From the NCBI GenBank assembly GCA_015709635.1, contig CP054180.1, positions 1,116,001 through 1,180,000 on the forward strand: 64,000 nucleotides of DNA, given 5' to 3'. How positions within the stretch are numbered: position 1 is the stretch's first letter; each line of letters begins with the position of its first letter. The notes under the pieces are model-generated. The model was not told where the DNA came from. It saw only the letters and a list, made by a program, of their open reading frames with translations, and did not search any database. Shown piece by piece: positions 34,951 to 44,075 of the stretch. The position numbers and the translations under genes were made by a program. The DNA is from Gammaproteobacteria bacterium. Its GTDB lineage: Bacteria; Pseudomonadota; Gammaproteobacteria; Burkholderiales; Nitrosomonadaceae.

Positions 34951-35100
34951 TTAAGGAAACACTGATTAATTGCCTGTACACGCAATTTGCTGTGCTGGGT
35001 GGTGTTCAAAAACTCGCCTATCGTATTGATACGTCTTGTTTCTTGCACTCATCCGTCTTGCATATCATCTTGCTCGGCCAATTAATCAGCATTTCCTTAA
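34951..35100. mobile_element. 150-bp MITE-like element with 24-bp terminal inverted repeats
   Basis: The left end 34951-34974 starts TTAAGGAAACACTGATTAAT, and the complement of the right end 35077-35100 starts TTAAGGAAATGCTGATTAAT; 21 of 24 positions match. The internal 102 bp have no gene. Size and ends fit a non-autonomous insertion element, mobilised by a transposase elsewhere. It has landed between the comM relic and the stop codon of the PEP-CTERM gene. The copy number is not known. Confidence 0.72.
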
Positions 35101-35101
35101 G

Positions 35102-35662
35102 TTATGAAAATTTGTAATGACGCTTCGTAAAAGAACCAACGATTATAAATCCAAGAAGCAGCATAATGTACTGAGAAGGCTCTGGTACTGCTCCAATTGT
35201 GGCGTACATATAGAAATCATTTACGCCATCGGGTGAGATGCCAGCATAAGTACCCACTAGATCAGCAGATCCATCTGCCCATCCAAGAGATAGCAACGGA
35301 CTGCCACTTATCCGTGTCCATGATTGTGCAGTTCCATTACTGCCAGAAACTTCGAAAATAGCACTCATAGTTGATCCATCGGATAACGTAACGTCTAATT
35401 CAGGAAATGTTCCGAGACCGGCTGGATCCGCAAATAACCAGTAATTACCTTGTGGAATTCCTTCAACCGATGCATCCGGTGCATTAAGTAATGGCCCATG
35501 AGCTAAATCACTAACTCCCAGTATCCAATGACCTGTCGTCCAGGTAACCCAGATTTGTCCAGGATTTTCAGAATTGAAGAGTGTAAGATCTTTTATCGTA
35601 ACTGCAGCTTGCGCAGAAAACGATGAGATGATAAGAAAGACTCCAATGATTAATTTTTTCAT
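35102..35662 (-). CDS. PEP-CTERM sorting domain protein, exported
   Basis: The 186-residue protein has a Sec signal peptide (MKK start, cleavage near SAQA, about residue 19) and a C-terminal sorting signal: VPEPSQ, then a hydrophobic helix of about 16 residues, then a basic end. Such proteins are cut by exosortase (EpsH/XrtA type) and belong to exopolysaccharide-linked surfaces. The middle part is unrecognised, with a beta-rich, Gly/Ser-rich composition. No exosortase is in the window. It lies directly beside the MITE-like element. Confidence 0.85.
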   Translation of the reverse strand: MKKLIIGVFLIISSFSAQAAVTIKDLTLFNSENPGQIWVTWTTGHWILGVSDLAHGPLLNAPDASVEGIPQGNYWLFADPAGLGTFPELDVTLSDGSTMSAIFEVSGSNGTAQSWTRISGSPLLSLGWADGSADLVGTYAGISPDGVNDFYMYATIGAVPEPSQYIMLLLGFIIVGSFTKRHYKFS

Positions 35663-35884
35663 TTTAATCCTTTATTTTTTAGGGATTACAGTTTACGAAA
35701 AGAATAGTGAGGCGTCAAGTAATATATTAATATACAGTAACTTATATCTGTTCAATCGGCTTATCATTTAAACAAATCTACTACAATCCCATTAATCCTT
35801 GTTTTTTAACTCTTATCGGATTTAATTCCTCACCCGTTGGGGCAGGTGCTTTATATTTTAGTTTTGAAAAAATGCATATGAAGC

Positions 35885-37396
35885 TTACTGTTTATCCAAC
35901 CGGCGATACTGAATCGCTTCCGCAATATGCTGACTGTTGATTTTTTCGATTCCCGCCAAATCCGCAATGGTTTGCGCGACTTTGAGAATGCGGTGATACG
36001 CGCGAGCGGATAAATTCAAACGGCTGATGGCTTGTTTCAGCAGATTCTCGCTGGCGTTATCAAGTGCGCAGAATCGATCGATTTCCTTAACACTCAAGCG
36101 GCTATTCGTTTTTTCCTGCCGGTCAAGTTGTAATTGATAGGCTTTTTCAACGCGCTGGCGGATCGTGCTGCTTTTCTCGCCGCTAATTTGCTGTTTCACC
36201 AGTTCCTGTTGCGGCACAGCGGGTACTTCGATTTGCATGTCGATGCGGTCGAGTAATGGGCCGGAGATTCGGTTGCGGTAGCGGGCGATCTGATCGGGGG
36301 TGCAGTGGCATTTGCCGGAGGGATGTCCTAGGTAGCCGCAAGGGCAGGGATTCATCGCAGCGATCAGTTGAAATTGCGCCGGGAATTCGGCTTGGCGGGC
36401 GGCGCGGGAGATGGTGATTTTGCCGGATTCGAGGGGTTCGCGCAGGACTTCCAGTACCTTACGGTCGAATTCGGCGAGTTCGTCGAGAAACAATATGCCG
36501 TGCAGTGCCAGTGAGATTTCGCCAGGGCGCGGCTGACTGCCGCCGCCGACCAGAGCGATGCCGGAAGCGGTGTGATGCGGGGAGCGGAATGGGCGCCGTT
36601 TCCAGTTTTTAACGTTGAAATTGCCGTAACCGAGCGATTGAATCGCGGCGGATTCCAAAGCTTCTTGCTCGGTCATGGGCGGCAGAATACCGGGAAAGCG
36701 CGCTGCCAGCATCGACTTGCCGGTGCCCGGCGGGCCGATCATCAGAAGACTGTGTCCACCGGCGGCGGCGATTTCCAGTGCGCGTTTGGCATGGGTTTGC
36801 CCTTTGACTTCATCCAGATCAGGATAGACCGAATCCTGTGCGCCATTGCCGTTTTCCGGGAGATTCCGGTAAACCGGCAAAGGTTCGTGCCCGCTCAAAT
36901 GCGCGCAAATCTGCAGCAACGACTTGGCGGCATAAATCGTGGCTTTGTTAACGAGTGCCGCTTCCGCGGCGTTTTGTTGCGGCAGTACGAAACTGCGGCC
37001 GGATTGTGAAGCGTTGTAGGTCATCGCCAGCGCACCGTGGATGGGCCGCAGTTCACCGGTCAGCGCGAGTTCTCCGGCCCATTCGTACTGATCCAGTTTG
37101 TCGCCGGGAATTTGCCCGGTGGCTGCGAGTATGCCGAGTGCGATCGGTAAATCGAAACGCCCGCTTTCTTTCGGCAGATCGGCAGGCGCCAGATTGACCG
37201 TGATACGCTGCGCGGGCATTTTGAACTGCGCGTTCTGCAGTGCCGCACGGACGCGGTCTTTGCTTTCTTTGACTTCGGTATCGGGGAGACCGACGATGGT
37301 GAAACTGGGTAAACCGTTGGCGATGTGGGTTTCCACCGTCACTAACGGCGCTTGGATACCCGCAAGCGCCCGGCTATACAGAACGGCAAGAGACAT
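35885..37396 (-). CDS. comM: ComM/YifB family Mg-chelatase-like AAA+ ATPase
   Basis: The 503-residue protein begins with the family's SRALAGIQAPLVTVE domain, then a Mg-chelatase AAA+ core with Walker A GPPGTGKSM and Walker B LFLDELAEF, and a zinc-like MNPCPCGYLG loop. ComM in naturally competent bacteria is a hexameric helicase that drives branch migration during transformation. A damaged copy of its 3' end lies at 34768-34950. Length is normal and no key residue is missing. ubiK lies upstream in the same direction. Confidence 0.93.
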   Translation of the reverse strand: MSLAVLYSRALAGIQAPLVTVETHIANGLPSFTIVGLPDTEVKESKDRVRAALQNAQFKMPAQRITVNLAPADLPKESGRFDLPIALGILAATGQIPGDKLDQYEWAGELALTGELRPIHGALAMTYNASQSGRSFVLPQQNAAEAALVNKATIYAAKSLLQICAHLSGHEPLPVYRNLPENGNGAQDSVYPDLDEVKGQTHAKRALEIAAAGGHSLLMIGPPGTGKSMLAARFPGILPPMTEQEALESAAIQSLGYGNFNVKNWKRRPFRSPHHTASGIALVGGGSQPRPGEISLALHGILFLDELAEFDRKVLEVLREPLESGKITISRAARQAEFPAQFQLIAAMNPCPCGYLGHPSGKCHCTPDQIARYRNRISGPLLDRIDMQIEVPAVPQQELVKQQISGEKSSTIRQRVEKAYQLQLDRQEKTNSRLSVKEIDRFCALDNASENLLKQAISRLNLSARAYHRILKVAQTIADLAGIEKINSQHIAEAIQYRRLDKQ

Positions 37397-37480
37397 TTAA
37401 TAAACGCAAACCTGAGTGCAGTCAGGTGTGGATGCGAAAAGGCTCAAGAATATCAAACCACGAGCAGAAATTGACTCAAT

Positions 37481-37777
37481 CTACCCCTCGGCTTGCACGC
37501 GATCCGGTGCTTCATTTTTTTCTGTTGCACCCGATGCGGATTGATTCAAGCGCGCTTCCAATTCGGCCACTCTGGCTTCGAGGAGTATCAATTTTTCCCG
37601 GGTGCGTTGCAGCACTTCCTGCTGCACGTCAAATTCATCGCGCGTGACAAGATCAAGCCGGGTAAAAGCGCCCGATAACAGTACCCGGATGTTTTTTTCG
37701 ATATCCTTGGCCGGGCTGTTGTGCAGAATGTCGCTGACTTTGGCATTGATTTCGTCGATTACGTTTTTATTAAGCAT
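37481..37777 (-). CDS. ubiK: Ubiquinone biosynthesis accessory factor UbiK (YqiC family)
   Basis: The 98-residue protein has the BMFP domain: an N-terminal helix with a DEINAKVSDIL start, LLSGAFTRLDLVTRDEFDVQ, and a C-terminal coiled coil ending with an unstructured acidic tail. In E. coli UbiK binds UbiJ and helps the aerobic Ubi complex. It stands upstream of comM on the same strand with an 84-bp spacer, the arrangement found in many betaproteobacteria. Confidence 0.9.
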   Translation of the reverse strand: MLNKNVIDEINAKVSDILHNSPAKDIEKNIRVLLSGAFTRLDLVTRDEFDVQQEVLQRTREKLILLEARVAELEARLNQSASGATEKNEAPDRVQAEG

Positions 37778-37873
37778 TGATGTTCTCCTGTTGATGATTC
37801 ACTACTTGATCAGCTGATGCGGATGGCTACGTGATAAAATCTCAAACGGTATTTCTTTACAACCTCGGATTAT

Positions 37874-37903
37874 CCACTGTTATTGCGTAAGGTTCCACTG
37901 TTA
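37874..37903. repeat. Two CCACTGTTA direct repeats 21 bp apart upstream of amgK
   Basis: CCACTGTTA occurs at 37874-37882 and 37895-37903; 21 bp is two helical turns, as expected of a dimeric regulator's half-sites. They lie in the 227-bp spacer between divergent ubiK and amgK. No other feature was recognised there. Confidence 0.35.
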
Positions 37904-38004
37904 AGGATCGCCGGTTATTTTGCCATGCTGCCGCCCGTCAATGAATAGATGAATACCCTCAACAATTCACCGATTGAATAATGGTTGATTATCCGGAGAT
38001 ATGA

Positions 38005-39009
38005 ATGGAACGCAGACAATTACTTGAGCATTGGTTGCAGGATCAATTTCCCGCACAACCGTTTACATTACAACCGGCATCGGCGGATGCCAGCTTCCGG
38101 CGTTATTTCCGTGTTGCTGTTGACGATCAGACTGTTATCGTCATGGATGCGCCGCCGCAGCATGAAGATTGCGCGCCATTCTTGCGTGTGGCGGAAATTC
38201 TCGCGGCAACCGGCGTGCATGTGCCTAAAATACTGGCGCAAAATCTCGATCTGGGTTTCTTGCTGTTATCCGATCTGGGGAATACGACATTCCTGCAAGC
38301 ACTCCGGCAGCAACCCGATGAAGCCAGCCGATTTTATGGCGAAGCAATTGATGCGCTGGTCAGAATGCAATTGTCGCATCAGGCGGAAAGCCTGCCGGCT
38401 TATGACGAAGCTTTGCTGCAAAGAGAACTCGATCTGTTTCCGGATTGGTATATTGCAAAACATCTGCAAGCGGATTTAACGGAAAAACAACAGGCTGTGT
38501 TGCGCACCGTTTTTTCCCGGATTCTGCACAACAATCTGGTGCAACCCAAAGTGCTGGTGCATCGCGATTATCATTCGCGCAATCTGATGGTGACTGCTCC
38601 CAATCCGGGCATCATCGATTTCCAGGATGCCGTGTATGGCCCGATTACGTACGATCTGGTGTCGCTCTTGAAGGATGCGTACATCCAATGGGACGAAGAG
38701 CGCATTCTTGACTGGGCTATCCGTTATTGGGAAAAAGCGCGCCGGGCTGAACTTCCGGTCAGTGCGGATTTTGCTGCGTTTTACCGGGATTTCGAATGGA
38801 TGGGCGTGCAGCGCCATCTCAAGGTGCTGGGGATTTTTGCCCGGCTCAATTATCGCGACGGCAAAGCGGCGTATTTGAACGATATGCCGCTGGTGATGCA
38901 GTATTTGCGCAAAACGTGCGAGCGCTACCGCGAACTCGATCCGTTGCTGAATTTGCTGGATGCATTGCATCCGGTCGAATCCGGTCAGAAAGTTGGCTAT
39001 ACCTTCTGA
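38005..39009 (+). CDS. amgK: N-acetylmuramate/N-acetylglucosamine kinase (anomeric)
   Basis: The 334-residue aminoglycoside-phosphotransferase-fold kinase carries the catalytic HRDYHSRNLM loop and the metal-binding IIDFQDAVYGP. AmgK phosphorylates MurNAc and GlcNAc at C1 in the cell-wall recycling bypass that avoids MurA and can lower fosfomycin sensitivity. The assignment rests on the kinase family together with the directly adjoining murU-type nucleotidyltransferase, which is the typical pair. Start at 38005 is preceded by CGGAGAT. Confidence 0.88.
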   Translation: MERRQLLEHWLQDQFPAQPFTLQPASADASFRRYFRVAVDDQTVIVMDAPPQHEDCAPFLRVAEILAATGVHVPKILAQNLDLGFLLLSDLGNTTFLQALRQQPDEASRFYGEAIDALVRMQLSHQAESLPAYDEALLQRELDLFPDWYIAKHLQADLTEKQQAVLRTVFSRILHNNLVQPKVLVHRDYHSRNLMVTAPNPGIIDFQDAVYGPITYDLVSLLKDAYIQWDEERILDWAIRYWEKARRAELPVSADFAAFYRDFEWMGVQRHLKVLGIFARLNYRDGKAAYLNDMPLVMQYLRKTCERYRELDPLLNLLDALHPVESGQKVGYTF

Positions 39010-39028
39010 ACGCATTCCCTATACTGCG

Positions 39029-39742
39029 ATGGTACTCGCCGCCGGGCGCGGTGAACGCATGCGTCCGCTCACCGATGCAATGCCCAAGCCGTTACTGAAG
39101 GCGGGTGGGCACGCATTGATCGAGTATCAATTGAACAATCTGGCGCGCGCCGGTTTTACCGACATCGTCATCAATCATGCGTATCTGGGTGAAATGATCG
39201 AAAAAGCTTTGGGTTGCGGTGAACACTACGGTGTGCGTATCCGCTATTCGCCCGAGCAGGTGGTGCTGGAAACGGCAGGCGGGATTGCCAATGCCTTGCC
39301 ACTATTGACGGGAGAATCCGGCGATCAGCCGTTTCTGGTGGTGAACGCCGATATCTATTGCACAATGGATTATGCAGCGTTGTTACCGGCATTGCAGGAA
39401 ATGCAGACTGATACGGATCGGCTTGCGCACCTGGTTCTGGTCGATAATCCGCCGCACCATGCCGATGGTGATTTTGCGTTGTGCGGTGTCCAAGTTAAGC
39501 TGACTGGAAATCCAAAACTGACGTTCAGCGGCATCGGTATTTATCAGGCGCGGCTTTTCAGCGGTATACAACCCGGTTTGCCGGTTAAACTTGCACCGTT
39601 GTTGCGGCAGGCCATGCAGGCAGGGAAGGTGAGCGGCGCCTATTTTTCCGGTCAATGGGTCGATGTCGGAACGCCGGAGCGGCTTGAATTATTGGATAAA
39701 CAACTCAAATCTCGCGCAGAATCATCCGCCGGATCGCTTTAA
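39029..39742 (+). CDS. murU: N-acetylmuramate alpha-1-phosphate uridylyltransferase
   Basis: The nucleotidyltransferase fold shows the nucleotide loop VLAAGRGERMRPLTD near the N-terminus, the sugar loop PKPLL and a catalytic Asp in VVNADIYC. It makes UDP-MurNAc from the AmgK product. The start is open: ATG 39029 gives a 237-residue protein that begins exactly at the first strand; TTG 38993 would add 12 residues and overlap amgK by 17 bp; ATG 38960 would overlap by 50 bp. The pair is followed by pepP after 17 bp, so the whole group is likely one transcript. Confidence 0.88.
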   Translation: MVLAAGRGERMRPLTDAMPKPLLKAGGHALIEYQLNNLARAGFTDIVINHAYLGEMIEKALGCGEHYGVRIRYSPEQVVLETAGGIANALPLLTGESGDQPFLVVNADIYCTMDYAALLPALQEMQTDTDRLAHLVLVDNPPHHADGDFALCGVQVKLTGNPKLTFSGIGIYQARLFSGIQPGLPVKLAPLLRQAMQAGKVSGAYFSGQWVDVGTPERLELLDKQLKSRAESSAGSL

Positions 39743-39759
39743 GGAATAAAGAACTCGTT

Positions 39760-41067
39760 ATGACACACTTTCAACATTTCATCGCCCGCCGCCAGCATCT
39801 GGCAAGCAAAATGCAATCCGGCATCGCGATTATCCCGACCGCGCCGGAACGCCTGCGCAATCGTGACGCACATTATCCTTACCGTTTCGACAGCTATTTT
39901 TATTATTTGACCGGGTTTCGCGAACCGGAGGCGGTGCTGGTGCTCGTTATCGCAGGTGATGATGCGCCGCCGAAACAGCTATTGTTCTGCCGCGAAAAGA
40001 ATCAGGAGCGGGAAATCTGGGATGGTTACCGTTATGGGCCGGAAGCCGCGAAAGCAATTTTCGGTTTTGACGAAGCGCATGCCATTGATAAACTGGATGA
40101 GTTACTTCCCAAATTATTGGCCGATCAAAAGGCTGTTTATACGGCACTGGGGCTGGATCCGGCTTGGGACCAGCGCGTCATCGGCTGGTTGAACCGGGTA
40201 CGCGAACAAGCGCGTACGGGCGTTGCCGCGCCAACAGAAATTCGCGACAGCCGCGCATTGCTGGATGAGATACGCTTGATCAAAGACACCGAGGAATTGC
40301 AGGTTATGCAGCGCGCCGCCGATATTTCGGCGCAAGCGCACCAGCGCGCGATGCAGACAACGCGACCGGGCATGCGTGAGTACGAAATCGAAGCGGAATT
40401 GCTCTACACGTTCTACCGGCACGGCGCGCAGGCGCCGGCTTATACTTCCATCGTTGCCGGCGGGGCCAATGCGTGTGTGTTACATTATGTGCAGAATGAC
40501 GCTGAGCTGAAATCGGGTGACTTGCTATTGATCGATGCCGGGTGTGAATTAAACGGCTATGCATCGGACATCACCCGCACATTCCCGGTGAACGGTAAAT
40601 TCACTGCGCCGCAGCGCGATGTTTATCAGCTGGTGCTAGCCGCGCAGGCGGCGGCGATCGCGCAAGTGCAACCGGATAACAATTGGAATGATCCGCACCA
40701 AGCGGCATTGCAGGTATTGGCGCAGGGTTTCATCGATCTGGGGTTGTGCCGGGGCAGTGTCGATGCCGTTGTGGAATCGGAGGATTACAAGCGTTTCTAC
40801 ATGCATCGAACCGGACATTGGCTCGGCATGGACGTTCACGATGCCGGCGAGTACAAATTGCAAGGTGAATGGCGTAAATTGCAACCGGGCATGGTGCTGA
40901 CCGTCGAACCGGGGTGTTATATCCGCCCGGCAGATAATGTTCCGGAACATTTCTGGAATATCGGTGTTCGTATAGAAGACGATGTTGTGGTTACGCCGTC
41001 AGGGCATGAAATTTTGACGCTGGCGGCGCCCAAAACAATAGCCGAAATAGAGGAGCTGATGCAATGA
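39760..41067 (+). CDS. pepP: Xaa-Pro aminopeptidase (aminopeptidase P)
   Basis: The 435-residue cytoplasmic protease removes N-terminal residues before proline. The metal ligands of the pita-bread domain are in order: Asp in LLIDAGCE, Asp in SDITRTF, His in RTGHWLG, Glu in LTVEPGCY and Glu in VRIEDDV. The N-terminal 170 residues are the aminopeptidase P N-domain. Length is normal. It overlaps the following small membrane-protein gene by four bases (ATGA). Confidence 0.95.
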   Translation: MTHFQHFIARRQHLASKMQSGIAIIPTAPERLRNRDAHYPYRFDSYFYYLTGFREPEAVLVLVIAGDDAPPKQLLFCREKNQEREIWDGYRYGPEAAKAIFGFDEAHAIDKLDELLPKLLADQKAVYTALGLDPAWDQRVIGWLNRVREQARTGVAAPTEIRDSRALLDEIRLIKDTEELQVMQRAADISAQAHQRAMQTTRPGMREYEIEAELLYTFYRHGAQAPAYTSIVAGGANACVLHYVQNDAELKSGDLLLIDAGCELNGYASDITRTFPVNGKFTAPQRDVYQLVLAAQAAAIAQVQPDNNWNDPHQAALQVLAQGFIDLGLCRGSVDAVVESEDYKRFYMHRTGHWLGMDVHDAGEYKLQGEWRKLQPGMVLTVEPGCYIRPADNVPEHFWNIGVRIEDDVVVTPSGHEILTLAAPKTIAEIEELMQ

Positions 41068-41432
41068 GTGATGATGACAGGAAAATTATTATCAGCAGAA
41101 TTTCCGAATACCGCCAGAACGAATCGGGTGACTATCAGCGTGTGCCGGTTTCTCCGGTGAATCGCTGGCTTACTTATGCGATCCTCATTCCGTTCGTCAT
41201 CATTATGGCGGTACTGGGTGTTTTCTTTTTTGCCGCTTTTCTCGCTTTATTGGCTGTTGCCGTTGTGGTGGTCGGGATACGCTTCTGGTGGTTGCGCAGA
41301 AAGTATGAAAACACCATGCAGCAGTCCGGCGAAGCAAACCGGCAATCTGACGCAGACCAGACGGTGATCATCGAAGATGCGCAGATCATCGAAGAAACGG
41401 AAGTGCAGCGGACTGGACAGAAGAAGCACTGA
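41064..41432 (+). CDS. Small membrane protein, function unknown
   Basis: The 122-residue protein has a charged N-terminal 32 residues, then two closely spaced hydrophobic segments (about 37-55 and 58-72) that should form a membrane hairpin, then a basic WWLRRKY and an acidic Gln/Glu-rich tail. I do not recognise a family. It is tied to pepP by an ATGA overlap, which suggests shared expression. Confidence 0.65.
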   Translation: MSDDDRKIIISRISEYRQNESGDYQRVPVSPVNRWLTYAILIPFVIIMAVLGVFFFAAFLALLAVAVVVVGIRFWWLRRKYENTMQQSGEANRQSDADQTVIIEDAQIIEETEVQRTGQKKH

Positions 41433-41455
41433 GCCGGATTAGACCGGCTTCGCCG
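41432..41455 (+). terminator. Possible terminator after the pepP operon
   Basis: AGCCGG/CCGGCT (41432-41437, 41444-41449) makes a six-base-pair stem with a six-base loop, followed by a weak T-poor run. It lies between convergent genes. Weak. Confidence 0.4.
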
Positions 41456-41469
41456 TTTGCAATCGTAAT

Positions 41470-43860
41470 TTATCGCCGTGGCATCAATTTCATCCGCCGC
41501 TCAGCCGCACCCGGCAGGAACGGTGTCGGTTCGCCGCTGACCCAGTTGGCGTGCCCGCTGCCGTAATACGGTGACAGCGGGTGCCCGCTTTGCCCACCCG
41601 GCATATCGAAATACCCTTGTTCTTCCTGACCCGGAGCAACCACCGAACGCTGTGACGCGCCGAAATTCGGCGATTGCACGCGCGGCATGTTGTGATCGCC
41701 CGGCAGCGGATCGTGCGGCATGTCGAGCCATCGTGAAATCCATGACGGCAGTTTCTGGCTGAGCGGATGCTTGATGCGCGCCGCATTCTGCGTTCCCCAG
41801 TCGCGTTCCGTAATGCCGCCATCCTGCTGCAGCTGCTGTGCGATCGTTTGGGCGCAGTGCTGCAGCAATTCCTGCCAGTTTTTGAATTGCGGCGGGAGCA
41901 AATGCTGCGGTTGTTGTTCGATTAATTGCCATAGAATCAGTTCGGTCTGGCTCAACCGGGGAAGCTCGAAACCGGTGTGATGCTGACGCACCGGTGCGGC
42001 AAAGCCGTTCATTACGGTCTTCATGACTTCGTAGCGGTACGTACGCACGATGCGGTACGCGACGGAATGCGCGGACGCGGCTCCATCCCAATCGGACAAC
42101 GCGGTTTTCATTGCCGCGATCCACGCAGCGTCACTGCCGGTTGATTCGAGCGTCGTTTGCAGCAATTGATGCCAACGGGTTAGCAGCAGCGCACGGTAAT
42201 CCAGTTGAATCGCTTGCATATCGTCAGTGTCGAATTGTTCGCTGGCGAACAGACGGTTACGGATTTGCAGTGCGCGCGCGCCGAGATCGAAGCCGCCGTT
42301 ACCGAGCAGCGTCAGCTGATCGCCCGAAACGGTGCGCGAATTGGCTGACCACAGACGGTGTGAGGGCGGGTTGTGGAGTTCCGGATAATCTTCCGGATCA
42401 AGCCAGCCATGCCAGCCGTTGCCCGGAGGTGTCCAGTCGGCGGGTATTTGCGCGTTATAACCGGCCGAGCGCGCGGGAATACGGCCCGCGAGTGTCCAAC
42501 CGATATTGCCGTCGCGATCGCCAACGATGAAATTCTGTACCGGAATGCCGAACAGGGGTGCGATTTCTGCCGCGTGCGCCGCCGTTCTTACCGTTTCCAA
42601 TTCGGTCAGTTTTAGGTTGACGGCATCCGGCTGGAGCGCTGTCCATGCTAGCGCCAGCGGCGTTTTATCATGATCTTGCGCAATGACCGGCCCCCATTCG
42701 GTTTCTGAAACGGTCAGCACTTCATCCGGCGCATTGCGCACACGGATAGTTTCCTGCACGATCCGCAACGGTTGCCAACCGGTTGCACCGAGATAACGCG
42801 TGTTATCGCGCTCATCGATTTGGATGCGCACCCAATCGGAAAAGTCGCCGTGGCTATTGGTGAAACTCCAGGCGATATGGCGGTTTGAACCGGTGACAAT
42901 CGCCGGAACGCCGGGCAGACTGATGCCGGTGATGTCATGTATTTGGCCGATGGTGATGGCATCGGGGTAAACGAGCCGCGAGCGGAACCAGACATTGGGC
43001 ACGCGCAGCGTCAAATGCATGTCGTTGGCGACGATCGCGGCGCCGTCGGCCAATGCGCCGGAAACCGCAAAACTGTTGCTGCCCGGCGCTTGTTCGGTGT
43101 GCAAATCACCGTCTTGGAATAAATGCGAATCCAGCGTTTGCAAGTTGATATCCGTTGCCGGCGGCAGTTGTGCCAGAGAAAAAGGCTCGTCGATCAGCGG
43201 CGCATCCCAGACACCGGCATTCTGCGTCAGAAATTCGTAAACCGTTGCGGGCAGTGCGGCGTGCAGGTGCGAGAGTCCCAGCTCGCGGTAAATATTTTCT
43301 TCGTTCAGGATGAAAAACATGGCGTAGATGACCAGGATGCTGTCTTCATTGCGCCAGATTACCGGCACGGTCTGCGTCAGCAAATAAGGAAAAGGCCGCA
43401 CCGTCAGCGCGGCGAGGCCCTGATTGACACCGATCCGGTAAGCATCGAGCAATTGCCGTTGTTCTTCCGGAAGCCGCTGTAATACTTCGGCGGCGCGTGT
43501 GCGCATGCGGAACGGCCGTGCTTTGCGGTCATGCGAAAGCGCGCCGGCGCCGAACAATTCGGCGAGTTCGCCCGCGGCTTGCCGACGCATCAAATCCATC
43601 TCGAAAAAACGTTCCTGCGCATGCACAAAACCCATCGCCTGCGCCAAATCCATCCGGTTTGCGCCGTGAAATGTGACGCTGCCTAATGCATCCCGCTCGA
43701 CCGCTACTGCTGTGCTTAGACCGGGTAATGCCGCTTCGCCGTCATACTGCGGCAAGCTGCCGCGCAGTGATAAAACAGCTGCAAGCATTAATAAGCCGGT
43801 AATTGACAGGCTTATTAGCAGGGAGAAGCGGATAAATCGAAATGTAGACTGCATATGCAT
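41470..43860 (-). CDS. Penicillin acylase family protein
   Basis: The 796-residue Ntn-hydrolase precursor has an N-terminal hydrophobic segment (about 9-30) for export. The alpha-chain region carries the ALGSVTFHGANR and AMGFVHAQERFFEMDL text of the family. The new N-terminus after autocleavage would be the Ser in APG|SNSFAVSG. Members hydrolyse penicillins or acyl-homoserine lactones; the true substrate cannot be told here. Two possible starts, MHM at 43860 and 43854, differ by two residues. The gene is monocistronic, facing the pepP group. Confidence 0.92.
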   Translation of the reverse strand: MHMQSTFRFIRFSLLISLSITGLLMLAAVLSLRGSLPQYDGEAALPGLSTAVAVERDALGSVTFHGANRMDLAQAMGFVHAQERFFEMDLMRRQAAGELAELFGAGALSHDRKARPFRMRTRAAEVLQRLPEEQRQLLDAYRIGVNQGLAALTVRPFPYLLTQTVPVIWRNEDSILVIYAMFFILNEENIYRELGLSHLHAALPATVYEFLTQNAGVWDAPLIDEPFSLAQLPPATDINLQTLDSHLFQDGDLHTEQAPGSNSFAVSGALADGAAIVANDMHLTLRVPNVWFRSRLVYPDAITIGQIHDITGISLPGVPAIVTGSNRHIAWSFTNSHGDFSDWVRIQIDERDNTRYLGATGWQPLRIVQETIRVRNAPDEVLTVSETEWGPVIAQDHDKTPLALAWTALQPDAVNLKLTELETVRTAAHAAEIAPLFGIPVQNFIVGDRDGNIGWTLAGRIPARSAGYNAQIPADWTPPGNGWHGWLDPEDYPELHNPPSHRLWSANSRTVSGDQLTLLGNGGFDLGARALQIRNRLFASEQFDTDDMQAIQLDYRALLLTRWHQLLQTTLESTGSDAAWIAAMKTALSDWDGAASAHSVAYRIVRTYRYEVMKTVMNGFAAPVRQHHTGFELPRLSQTELILWQLIEQQPQHLLPPQFKNWQELLQHCAQTIAQQLQQDGGITERDWGTQNAARIKHPLSQKLPSWISRWLDMPHDPLPGDHNMPRVQSPNFGASQRSVVAPGQEEQGYFDMPGGQSGHPLSPYYGSGHANWVSGEPTPFLPGAAERRMKLMPRR

Positions 43861-44075
43861 ATGAAAGTAATCGAATCAAGCTGCCGGTGCAGCTTTCCAG
43901 CGTGCACCAGATTGATATCGTTATCCCAGAAAATTTATATAACTCATTGATATTAAAATTTATAAATGATTGTTTGCGATATTCTGATAATAAAAGGGCT
44001 GATTCCTTCTTTATTCCCGGCATTGAATCTATGTATTCGCAATGATAATTCATTTGTGGAAAATTGGAGTTGATC

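Noticed and set aside
43961..44005. Sigma-28-like promoter upstream of flhB (TAAATGAT, then TCTGATAA)
   Set aside because: Both boxes are weak and the spacing is 12 rather than 11; flhB is normally an earlier class of flagellar gene.
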